64,000 bases of DNA from Novosphingobium sp. (GTDB taxonomy: Bacteria; Pseudomonadota; Alphaproteobacteria; Sphingomonadales; Sphingomonadaceae): positions 49,138 through 113,137 of the forward strand of contig NZ_JAIEPN010000004.1 in the NCBI RefSeq assembly GCF_019748365.1, written 5' to 3'. This document shows positions 56,786 to 64,000 of this stretch, piece after piece. Under the pieces are notes generated by a model, which saw only the letters and a program-made list of their open reading frames with translations, did not search any database and was not told the DNA's origin. The position numbers were made by a program, and so were the translations under genes. The stretch's first letter is position 1, and every line of letters starts with the position of its first letter.

Positions 56786-59581
56786 TCACGGCTTGATCCC
56801 ATAATGCGCGTAGAAATGCCCCACATCCGGGAACACCGTCTTCGCCGCCTTGCTCAGCGCCGCTGCCTTGGCCTTGTCGCCCATACGGTCTGCCACGATT
56901 GAAGCCATGAACAGCGATGCCGTTTGCTCCGGCTCCGCTGCCAGCGCGGCTTCGTAGTCCGCCATAGCTTCCTTCAGGCGGCCGGCGCGGAAGTGCACCA
57001 GCGCGCGGCTGTCCATGTACATGGCCGGATCGGAATCGAGCTCGATCGCCTTGTTGCAATCGCTGAGCGCGGTATCGAGCGCGGTGTTGCGAAGGCCCAG
57101 ATACCAGCAGCGCGCATTGCGCAGCTTGGCGGATGAGCCGCGCTTCTCGAGCGCCTCGTCGAGCATCGCCAGCGCCTCGTCATGCCGGTCGGCCTGTTCC
57201 AGCCGGTCGACTTTCTCGAGGAAGTTCGAAAGCCCGTCGTCGGTGGTGATGTCGAGGTCGGTCGGCAGCAGCTCCAGCCCTTCGTCGATCTTGCCCGCCT
57301 CGATCAGATCATGGGCAAGGCTGCTGCGCGCATCGGCATTGCCCTGTTCGAGGTCATAGGCCGCTTGCGTATCGGCCAGCGAACCCGCGCGGTTGCCCAG
57401 CTTGGAGCGCAAGGAAGACCGCTTGAGATGGCGATCCGCCGAGGCATCGAGCGCGATGGCGCGGGTATAGTCGGCTTCGGCGGCGGCCCAGTTGAACAGG
57501 GTCCGCTCGAACCAGGCGCGGTCGGTCAGGCGGGTCGCGTCGTCGGGCTTGTCGGCAATGCGCGCGTCGAAAATCGCGCGGACCTTGGCCAGCGCCGGGC
57601 TGCCCTTGCGCCGCGCCACATCGTCCCACCACTTCGGGTAGGAGGGATCGAGCGAGAGGCGCGCGGTGCGCTCCATCGCATCGGAAATCGCCTTGGCGGT
57701 GCTGCTCGCCTTGTCGGGCGCGATCTCGGCCCCGCTTTCGCGTGAGACGATCTCTTCGGAAAGCGTGCCCCCCGCCAGCGTCAGGCGGCGCTGCCAGTTC
57801 GCGGCGGGCAGGTCGAGGCTGCCGGGATCGCCGCCGCTCAGCGTCACGCCCTTGCCCGCATCGGGCAGGATCCAAGACGTGCGCAGCCGCGCGTGCCACG
57901 GCTCGCTGATCAGCGCCGGGATCGCGCGCCAAGCCGCCCGGTCGCGCGGGGCATCGTAGCTGATCTTGAGGCCCGGCGGCACGGCGAGCGCATAGTGCCC
58001 GTCGCGGTACTTCCAGTCCGGATAGGCGATGCCGTCGAAGTCCAGCGTCCACACGCCGGCCTCGGCATCCCAGGTCGAGCGCGGTTTGCCGACGAAGGTG
58101 TTGCCGACCCAACTGGTGGCGGCCTTCTCGGCAAAGCTCGTCAGTTTCTCGTCATAACTCGGGCCCGGATCGACTTTGTAGGCCGCCGCATAAGAGCCGT
58201 TGTAGCGCAGCGTCAGATGATAAGGCGTCGCGAGGTGCGGCCCGGCGGTCATGTCGTAGGACAGGTTCGCGTCGATATCGGGCCGGGCATGCGCGCGCAG
58301 CGGCAGGGCAAACAGCGCGGGCTTGCTGCCCTCGATCGTCCCGCCCATCGGCAAGACCCAGCCGTAGCGCGGCACGTCGCGGATATCGGCAAGGCGCGAG
58401 CCCAGCATCGTGCCGTCGAGCCAGAAGTCCTCCTCGCCCACTTTGGCGTGCACGAAGACATGGTCGAACGCGAGCGCGGCGGGCACCAGATCGGGCACTG
58501 CATCGCCGCGCTTGCTGTTTGCCATCACCGGCTCTGCCTTGATCCCCAGCCGATCGAGCACGGCGAGCAGCAGCAGCGTCTTCGCCTTGCAATCGCCATA
58601 GCGCTTGGCCCAGGTATCGGTGGGGGCTTGCGGCACATAGTTGCCATTGCCCATCGCGATCAGCTCGTAGCGCACCTCGTCCTGCACCAGCCGCAGCGCA
58701 TCGGCCATGCGGGTGACCGGATCGGGCGTGCGCGCGGCAATCGCATCGACCCGCGCGGCAAGGTCCGAGCCCGCCGGGATCGTGTCCTTCACCGCATAGA
58801 GCGGCGCCATGACCTTGGCGACGGCCGCCCAGTCGGGGAAGCTGGTGAACTGCAGCAGGGGCAGAGGCGTGAACCGGCTCGGCGCGTTCTTGGCCGCATC
58901 AGGCAGTTTGGCGACGGGGAGCGGCACCACGATCTCGGTCCATGTGCCGTCGATGGGTTTCGCCACCGGCGTAACCCCCGGGGCGAGCGATTTCACCGTC
59001 AGCGGGCTGGCCGTCTTCCACACCAGCCGCGCGCGGCCGAAGCCGACCTTGAGCGGTGCGGGCAGCAGCACGAGGCCATCCTGCACATGCCCCGCCAGTG
59101 CGGTGTCGCGCTCGGAAATGCTGAACACCATGCGCAGCACATCGCCCACGCGCAGGCCTTCGATGTGCTTCACCGCCGTGAGCTGGCCATCGACCATCAA
59201 CCGTTCGAGCCCCGCTTCGCGCCGGATCACCGTGATGCCCTCGCCTTTGCCGAGCGCATCGATCACCTGATCACCGCGGATGATCTCCAGTTTGTGCAGC
59301 GTGAGGTCGCCGTGGTCGGGCTGCCAGCCGAGCGTGAGCGTGCCCATTTGCTGCAGCGCCTCGGGGCTTGAGGCTTGGCGCATGGTGTCGATGTAGACCG
59401 TTGTCGTGTCGCCATCGACCTGCACCTGCTCGTCGAAGCGCACCGCGCTGTCGGCCTTGACCACGGGCGGGGCCGGGGTGACCCATGTCGGCACCGGGCC
59501 AACGAGCACCTTGTCTCCGGCGTGGACCGCCGTGCTGGCGAGCGCGGAAAGAACGACTGCGCCGAAAAGTTTTTTGTGCAA
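56786..59581 (-). CDS. DUF3857/transglutaminase-like/TPR exported protein
   Basis: The start is uncertain; TTG 59581 puts a signal peptide first (HKKLFGAVVLSALASTAVHAG) and gives 931 aa. An N-terminal DUF3857 domain is followed by a transglutaminase-like core with Cys in RYGDCKAKTLLLLAVLDRLG, His in FDHVFVHA and Asp in WLDGT. The C-terminal half has TPR-type repeats (LFNWAAAEADYTRAIALDASADRHLKRS, LGLRNTALDTALSDCNKAIELDSDPAMYMDSRALVHFRAG). It is periplasmic. Substrate unknown. It separates nusG from rplK here. Confidence 0.85.
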   Translation of the reverse strand: MHKKLFGAVVLSALASTAVHAGDKVLVGPVPTWVTPAPPVVKADSAVRFDEQVQVDGDTTTVYIDTMRQASSPEALQQMGTLTLGWQPDHGDLTLHKLEIIRGDQVIDALGKGEGITVIRREAGLERLMVDGQLTAVKHIEGLRVGDVLRMVFSISERDTALAGHVQDGLVLLPAPLKVGFGRARLVWKTASPLTVKSLAPGVTPVAKPIDGTWTEIVVPLPVAKLPDAAKNAPSRFTPLPLLQFTSFPDWAAVAKVMAPLYAVKDTIPAGSDLAARVDAIAARTPDPVTRMADALRLVQDEVRYELIAMGNGNYVPQAPTDTWAKRYGDCKAKTLLLLAVLDRLGIKAEPVMANSKRGDAVPDLVPAALAFDHVFVHAKVGEEDFWLDGTMLGSRLADIRDVPRYGWVLPMGGTIEGSKPALFALPLRAHARPDIDANLSYDMTAGPHLATPYHLTLRYNGSYAAAYKVDPGPSYDEKLTSFAEKAATSWVGNTFVGKPRSTWDAEAGVWTLDFDGIAYPDWKYRDGHYALAVPPGLKISYDAPRDRAAWRAIPALISEPWHARLRTSWILPDAGKGVTLSGGDPGSLDLPAANWQRRLTLAGGTLSEEIVSRESGAEIAPDKASSTAKAISDAMERTARLSLDPSYPKWWDDVARRKGSPALAKVRAIFDARIADKPDDATRLTDRAWFERTLFNWAAAEADYTRAIALDASADRHLKRSSLRSKLGNRAGSLADTQAAYDLEQGNADARSSLAHDLIEAGKIDEGLELLPTDLDITTDDGLSNFLEKVDRLEQADRHDEALAMLDEALEKRGSSAKLRNARCWYLGLRNTALDTALSDCNKAIELDSDPAMYMDSRALVHFRAGRLKEAMADYEAALAAEPEQTASLFMASIVADRMGDKAKAAALSKAAKTVFPDVGHFYAHYGIKP

Positions 59582-59847
59582 GGGAGGCCCCGAAAGATCG
59601 ATCAACACCCAAGGGATAACCGAACACCGCGAAAGCGCAACGACTGGTCGCACCGAATTGGCCGCTGCACTGCGCGCCTTCGCACCATTGCCAAACCGGT
59701 GTTCCCCCGCTATGCGCCCCCACTTCCGGTGGGGCCTGCGCCTCGCCTGATTCCATGCGGGAGGGTGCCTCGGCATCCGTCTGACCGCTCACTCTGCGGG
59801 GTCGCCAATTCCTTTGGCGCCTCCAACAGGACGAAAGGAGGCCCCTC

Positions 59848-60276
59848 GTGGCCAAGAAGATTGATGGTTACATCAAGCTGCAGGTTGCAGCCGGTGAAGC
59901 GAAGCCCTCGCCGCCGATCGGGCCCGCGCTCGGTCAGCGCGGTGTCAACATCATGGGTTTCTGCAAGGAATTCAACGCCGCCACCCAGGAGATCGAAAAG
60001 GGCACTCCGCTGCCCACGATCATCACGGTCTATTCGGACAAGTCGTTCACCTTCGTGACGAAGACGCCGCCGGCCACCTTCCTCATCAAGAAGGTGCTGG
60101 GCCTCAAGTCGGGCTCGAAGGAGCCCGGCAAGGTCTCGGCGGGCAAGATCACCCGCGCGCAGCTCGCCGAAGTCGCCGCGATGAAGATGAAGGATCTGAA
60201 CGCCAACGACGAAGACGCCGCGATCAAGATCATCGAAGGCTCGGCGCGCGCCATGGGCCTGCAGGTGGAGGGCTGA
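59848..60276 (+). CDS. rplK: 50S ribosomal protein L11
   Basis: This 142-aa protein has [83 protein letters not shown], textbook L11. AAAGGAGG lies just before the GTG start. It is the first gene of the L11-L1 operon. Confidence 0.99.
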   Translation: MAKKIDGYIKLQVAAGEAKPSPPIGPALGQRGVNIMGFCKEFNAATQEIEKGTPLPTIITVYSDKSFTFVTKTPPATFLIKKVLGLKSGSKEPGKVSAGKITRAQLAEVAAMKMKDLNANDEDAAIKIIEGSARAMGLQVEG

Positions 60277-60280
60277 TCCG

Positions 60281-60979
60281 ATGAAGACGACCAAGAACAA
60301 GAAGGCCCTCGCGGAAAAGCTGGGCGACAACCAGAAGCTCTACAAGGTTGATGAGGCGATCCAGCTCCTCAAGGACCTCAAGCGCACCAAGTTCGACGAG
60401 ACCATCGAAGTCGCGCTGAACCTCGGCGTCGATCCGCGCCACGCCGACCAGATGGTCCGCGGCATGGTCACGCTGCCTTCGGGCACCGGCAAGGACGTCA
60501 AGGTCGCCGTGTTCGCGCGCGGTGACAAGGCTGAAGCCGCGCTCGCCGCCGGCGCTGACCGCGTCGGTGCGGAAGACCTGCTCGAGGACATGCAGAACGG
60601 CAACCTCGACTATGGCCGCGTGATCGCGACGCCCGACATGATGGGCATCGTCGGCCGCCTCGGCAAGGTGCTGGGCCCCAAGGGCCTGATGCCGAACCCG
60701 AAGCTCGGCACCGTCACCCCGAACGTTGCTGACGCGGTCAAGGCTGCCAAGGCCGGCCAGATCGAGTTCCGCGTCGAAAAGGCGGGCATCATCCACGGCG
60801 GCATCGGCAAGATGAGCTTCTCGAACGAGGCGCTGCGCGCCAACTTCGATGCCTTCGTCGATGCGATCGTCAAGGCGAAGCCCGCCGGCGCCAAGGGCAA
60901 GTACCTGCGCAAGGTCGGTCTGTCCTCGTCGATGGGCCCCGGCCTCAAGGTCGATGTGGCGGAAGTCCACGGCGGCTGA
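60281..60979 (+). CDS. rplA: 50S ribosomal protein L1
   Basis: This 232-aa protein is complete L1: [101 protein letters not shown]. It represses its own operon by binding the leader mRNA. It lies 4 bp after rplK. Confidence 0.99.
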   Translation: MKTTKNKKALAEKLGDNQKLYKVDEAIQLLKDLKRTKFDETIEVALNLGVDPRHADQMVRGMVTLPSGTGKDVKVAVFARGDKAEAALAAGADRVGAEDLLEDMQNGNLDYGRVIATPDMMGIVGRLGKVLGPKGLMPNPKLGTVTPNVADAVKAAKAGQIEFRVEKAGIIHGGIGKMSFSNEALRANFDAFVDAIVKAKPAGAKGKYLRKVGLSSSMGPGLKVDVAEVHGG

Positions 60980-61001
60980 TTTACAGCTTTGCTGACATAC
61001 G

Positions 61002-61034
61002 AAAGGCCGGGAGGGGAAACCTTCCCGGCCTTTT
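61002..61034 (+). terminator. Rho-independent terminator after rplA
   Basis: AAAGGCCGGGA pairs with TCCCGGCCTTT around GGGGAAACCT, followed by T at the end (CCTTTT). It is 23 bp after the rplA stop, and just before the convergent epimerase gene, so it may act on both sides. Confidence 0.85.
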
Positions 61035-61039
61035 GCGTT

Positions 61040-61993
61040 TCAGCGGCCTTGGACCAGCGGCGAGGTATACGCCGGGTCGTGCGCGAACGGCAGCGATGCG
61101 CCGGTCCGAAGCGCTTCCAGCACGGCCGCAAAGTCCGTCTGCGCGCGCCAGCCCAGCTCGCGTTCGGCTAGCGCCGGATCATAGACCCGCCCCAGGCTTC
61201 TCGGCATTTCCCAGCCGCGCGCTGCAAACAGCGCGTCGGCGTGAGGAAACCGCTCCCGGATGATCGCCGCAGCATCAGCCTTCAACGCCGCTGCATCCTC
61301 CCGCACAAATGGTGTCGGCGCGCTCACCAGATAGAGCCCGAAACCCAGCTCCGGCGCTTTCTCGAGCGCCCTGACATGCGCCGCGGCCGCGTCCTCCACC
61401 GTCAGCCGCCGGTGCAGCAATTCGATCGCCTTCAAGTTCTCGCCGGAAGGCCGCTTGTGCGTATCGTCATCCTCGGGAAAGAACCGCGATGTCCGCAGCA
61501 CCACGCAAGCCAGCCCGTGCTCTGCCGCGTAAAGCCGGCACAAACCTTCCGCCGCCAGCTTGGTCACACCATAGATATTGCGGGGTGCGAGCGGCCCGGT
61601 CTGCTCGTCGAGCCAAACCGCCTCGGGTGCGTTTTCGCGCCTGATCGCCTCGCTGATCATCAGCGATGTGGTGGAGGTCATCACAAAGCGGTCGTGCCCC
61701 GCCGCCTTTGCTGCCTCGAGCAGGTTGAGCGTGCCGGTCACGTTCACATCGATGAAGGTCTGCGCCGGATAGCGCGCGATATCGGGCTTGTGCAGCGCCG
61801 CTGCGTGCACCACCGCGTCGATCCCCAGACCCATCGCCCGGTCGACCACCGCGCGGCTGGCGATCGTGCCCACGACATGCGTTTCCGGGCCGGGCGCCGC
61901 ATCAAGACCCGTCACCGTATGCCCTGCCGCGCGCAGAGCCGGGGCGAGAAAACGGCCGAGCCAGCCGGAGGAGCCGGTCAGAAGAACGCGCAT
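61040..61993 (-). CDS. NAD-dependent epimerase/dehydratase-like SDR protein
   Basis: ATG 61993 gives 317 aa. The NAD motif is [10 protein letters not shown] (residues about 7-16) with [19 protein letters not shown] and YGVTKLAAE (YxxxK). It is the extended-SDR fold of sugar-nucleotide epimerases and related reductases. Its start overlaps the stop of the upstream lipoprotein gene (ATGA). Confidence 0.9.
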   Translation of the reverse strand: MRVLLTGSSGWLGRFLAPALRAAGHTVTGLDAAPGPETHVVGTIASRAVVDRAMGLGIDAVVHAAALHKPDIARYPAQTFIDVNVTGTLNLLEAAKAAGHDRFVMTSTTSLMISEAIRRENAPEAVWLDEQTGPLAPRNIYGVTKLAAEGLCRLYAAEHGLACVVLRTSRFFPEDDDTHKRPSGENLKAIELLHRRLTVEDAAAAHVRALEKAPELGFGLYLVSAPTPFVREDAAALKADAAAIIRERFPHADALFAARGWEMPRSLGRVYDPALAERELGWRAQTDFAAVLEALRTGASLPFAHDPAYTSPLVQGR

Positions 61994-62538
61994 CAGGAAG
62001 TCCCCTTGGCCAGATTGGCCCGCGTATAGCACTCCGTCACGAAGCTGATCCCGCGTCCGTCGCTGAGCCGCAGCACGGCCTTGTGCGAGAGCACCGTCCC
62101 TGCCGGGCACTCCGCCGCTCTCCCCCGTCGGCTCTCAAGCCGTTCGCGATGGAAACCCAGCGGCCGCACCACTGTGCCGAACGGCGTGCGCGTTGTCTCC
62201 AGTGTGGTGTTCATGGCCGGGGTCAATCGCGCCGGCACGTACCAATTCTTTGCATCGGACAGCACGGCATCACCGCAGCGTAGGCGCACATGGCGATAGG
62301 CCAGCGGCTCCTCGGGCCCGACGCCGAGCGCCGTGCGGATGGCGGGCGAGGCGGCTTCCCGTTCGCTGCGATCACTCTCCGCTTGGACTACTGCCGGCGC
62401 GGCGATTCCACGCGTGGCACACCATTGCTGCAATGCCGCCGTGGCACTGTCATTGGTGGCGAGCGTGCGTTCGAAACGGGAGAGCGTGGGGGAGCAGGCG
62501 GTCAGTGCCAGCCCCAGCCCGATCAGCACCAGCACCAT
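61993..62538 (-). CDS. Lipoprotein with chorismate-lyase-like pattern (181 aa)
   Basis: ATG 62538 gives a lipoprotein signal (VLVLIGLGLALTAC). The body has AKNWYVPARLTPAMNTTLETTRTPFGTVVRPLGFHRERLES, which recalls the UbiC/chorismate-lyase-like fold (WYVP...L...TPFG). A lipid-anchored version would not be a standard UbiC, so the function is uncertain. It is coupled with the epimerase gene. Confidence 0.65.
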   Translation of the reverse strand: MVLVLIGLGLALTACSPTLSRFERTLATNDSATAALQQWCATRGIAAPAVVQAESDRSEREAASPAIRTALGVGPEEPLAYRHVRLRCGDAVLSDAKNWYVPARLTPAMNTTLETTRTPFGTVVRPLGFHRERLESRRGRAAECPAGTVLSHKAVLRLSDGRGISFVTECYTRANLAKGTS

Positions 62539-62585
62539 CCCGCGCGACACGAACGGGATATGGGATGGTGTGCGGGGCAGGAGGC

Positions 62586-63347
62586 TCAAATGCCCCCCGG
62601 CACGGCCTCGCGGCCCAGTGCGGTCAGTCCCTCCACCAGAACCCCGGACACAGCATCCAGCACCGCCTGATCGGTCGAACGGATCACGAAATTCGCGCCC
62701 ACCTTGCCCTCGCGGAAGAAGGGATAGCTGCCGATCTGGCACCCATCGTGCGCCTTTTCGGTCTCGCGCAGCAGGTCCGCCACTTCGCTTTCCGCCACCC
62801 AGCAACCGACCGTCGTCGAAAGCAGCGGAGCGCCGCCCTCCAGCGTCCCGGTAAGGCCATCGAGCATTTGGGCAGTGATTCCCGGCACGCCCGCCATCAG
62901 GAACACGTTGCCGACCTGGATCCCCGGCGCGCCCGAAAGCCGGTTGGGGATGAGGTCCGCGCCTTCCGGCACCCGCGCCATGCGCAGCCGAGCCGGATTG
63001 ATGCCGCCGCGCGTCTCGTAATAGCGCGTCAGCATCGCCTCGGCCTCCGGATGAATCACCACCGGCACGCCCAGCGCCTCGGCCACCGCGTCCACCGTGA
63101 TGTCATCATGCGTCGGCCCGATGCCGCCCGTGGTGAAGAGATAGTCATTGCGCGCCCGCAGCGCGTTCACCGCCTCGATGATCGCGGCCATATCATCCGG
63201 CACCACGCGCACTTCGCGCAGGCGAATGCCCTGCACCCCCAGCCACGTCGCGACTTGCGCGATGTTCTTGTCATGCGTGCGGCCGGAAAGAATCTCATCG
63301 CCCACGACGATGAGTGCGGCGGTCCAGATGCGGGAGGTTTGGGTCAT
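62586..63347 (-). CDS. CinA/MoaB-type molybdopterin-binding domain protein
   Basis: This 253-aa protein has the MoCF-like core: TAALIVVGDEILSGRTHDKNIAQVATWLGVQGIRLREVRVVPDDMAAIIEAVNALRARNDYLFTTGGIGPTHDDITVDAVAEALGVPVVIHPEAE. It corresponds to the N-terminal domain of CinA without the amidohydrolase domain. Stand-alone versions are common in alphaproteobacteria. Confidence 0.9.
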   Translation of the reverse strand: MTQTSRIWTAALIVVGDEILSGRTHDKNIAQVATWLGVQGIRLREVRVVPDDMAAIIEAVNALRARNDYLFTTGGIGPTHDDITVDAVAEALGVPVVIHPEAEAMLTRYYETRGGINPARLRMARVPEGADLIPNRLSGAPGIQVGNVFLMAGVPGITAQMLDGLTGTLEGGAPLLSTTVGCWVAESEVADLLRETEKAHDGCQIGSYPFFREGKVGANFVIRSTDQAVLDAVSGVLVEGLTALGREAVPGGI

Positions 63348-63533
63348 GCGCGCAGCGATAGCGCAAACCGGGTGCGGCGCAATGGGGCTTTCGCGCAGGG
63401 TGGAGTTGATGGTCTGTCAGTCGAGGCTTGGGCGGGAAGAGACCCTCAAAATGGACGTAAAAGCTCATGTGAGGACATTGCAACCAAAGGCGTGTTGATT
63501 GAAAATACCGACCACCCCGTGGAGTCGTCAATC

Positions 63534-63980
63534 ATGCCCGTACCTGCTGTGCTTCAAGGCGCTTCCTACGCTCATGTCTGGACTGGTCAGCTTGATGTCA
63601 CAGGTAAGTCAGTCGGTGGACAGGCTCCCGTCAAAGAGCGTAACTTCATTACTTATATTGAGGTGCGCGAACAGGGCGCTCACGATCCCGAGATCAGGTC
63701 ACTGTGGCAGGAAATCATCAGGCAAAACCCTGGTTCGCCAGCACCAAGGCCAATGCATGAAGGGCGTGTCAATCCGCGCAATGCTCCAGCGACACGGTTG
63801 ACCTACTATCAGACGCATGGCCAGATGGCAGCTTCAATGGCCTCACAAGAATTGACGAGAAAATGGGATCAAAATCGAACTAACAATACTGTCTTTACCA
63901 GAGGTATGGCCCATCAACTTACGCAGCTGAGAACACCGGGAATAAAAGGGGCCACGGATCGGCCGGTAGCACCGGATTAA
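63534..63980 (+). CDS. Hypothetical protein of unknown family (148 aa)
   Basis: ATG 63534 follows GGAG (63521-63524). The protein (PVPAVLQGASYAHVWTGQLDVTGKSVGGQAPVKERNFITYIEVREQGAHDPEIRSLWQEIIRQNPGSPAPRPMHEGR...NRTNNTVFTRGMAHQLTQLRTPG) is not recognised. GC content is well below the chromosomal norm, a sign of transfer. The longer tracked ORF back to 62193 is antisense to the neighbours. Confidence 0.65.
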   Translation: MPVPAVLQGASYAHVWTGQLDVTGKSVGGQAPVKERNFITYIEVREQGAHDPEIRSLWQEIIRQNPGSPAPRPMHEGRVNPRNAPATRLTYYQTHGQMAASMASQELTRKWDQNRTNNTVFTRGMAHQLTQLRTPGIKGATDRPVAPD

Positions 63981-64000
63981 AAATGGGCCAGTCCTGCTAG

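Noticed and set aside
1-64000. CRISPR array
   Set aside because: No regularly spaced identical repeats of 23-40 bp were seen; the iteron words near attR are too short and irregularly spaced.

Overview
The window is GC-rich alphaproteobacterial chromosome, most likely from the order Sphingomonadales (Novosphingobium, Erythrobacter or Sphingomonas-like). The signs are a NDUFA12-like complex I subunit followed by a DUF2155 gene and aat, a polyhydroxyalkanoate-system small protein, a fatty-acyl-AMP ligase, and sphingomonad-style palindromic repeats. The genus is inference, because no 16S or other marker is present.

Layout. (1) 1-11.3 kb is ordinary chromosome: a serine hydrolase cut by the window edge, recQ, an SDR oxidoreductase, a telA/xpaC/PHA-system operon, a fatty-acyl-AMP ligase with a small CxxC protein, recX with a DUF192 lipoprotein, the NDUFA12/DUF2155 pair, and aat. 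(2) A tRNA-Trp(CCA) gene at 11337-11412 is the integration site of a prophage of about 41.2 kb, bounded by a 17-bp exact repeat (11397-11413 and 52596-52612). (3) 52.7-64 kb resumes the chromosome: a zinc alcohol dehydrogenase, secE, nusG, then a roughly 5 kb interval holding an orphan antitoxin, an AT-rich foreign gene, palindromic repeats and a large DUF3857/transglutaminase/TPR protein, then rplK, rplA, a sugar-nucleotide-epimerase-like gene, a lipoprotein and a CinA/MoaB-type protein. The usual tRNA-Trp-secE-nusG-rplK-rplA neighbourhood has therefore been opened twice, once by the prophage and once between nusG and rplK.

The prophage is a P2-type myovirus with a mosaic early region. From attL it runs: tyrosine integrase; a long chain of small overlapping minus-strand early genes (DNA methyltransferase, DUF1643, antirepressor, ASCH and several unknowns); a 905-aa zinc-ribbon/Toprim/helicase primase in place of P2 gpA; an Ogr/Delta-type late activator; a CII-like and a Cro-like regulator; and a divergent S24 CI-type repressor. 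The repressor is followed, on its own strand, by a five-gene cargo cassette likely expressed in the lysogen. Next come the late genes D, U, T, E', E, FII, FI, W, V, fibre, I and J on the minus strand; a plus-strand module (esterase-bearing fibre, endolysin, adhesin-like protein); S, R, two lysis-type membrane proteins, X, L, M, N and O on the minus strand; and P, Q, a Dam-type methylase on plus. A nuclease, a possible cos site and an iteron-rich segment lie before attR.

The main non-coding discoveries are three copies of the dyad GCGTTGTG-N11-CACAAC(GC). They sit exactly in front of the late transcription units and are the probable binding sites of the Ogr-like activator. Others are a T8 slippery run that fuses the two tail-assembly chaperone frames, integrase arm-type repeats on both sides of the att core, a repeat-dense AT-rich segment that may be the phage replication origin, and a strong near-leaderless promoter for the Cro-like gene. 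The baseplate gene J carries an apparent 1-nt frameshift, so the prophage is either defective or mis-sequenced at that point.

All family assignments come from reading the translated sequence and from remembered family features; no database search was run.
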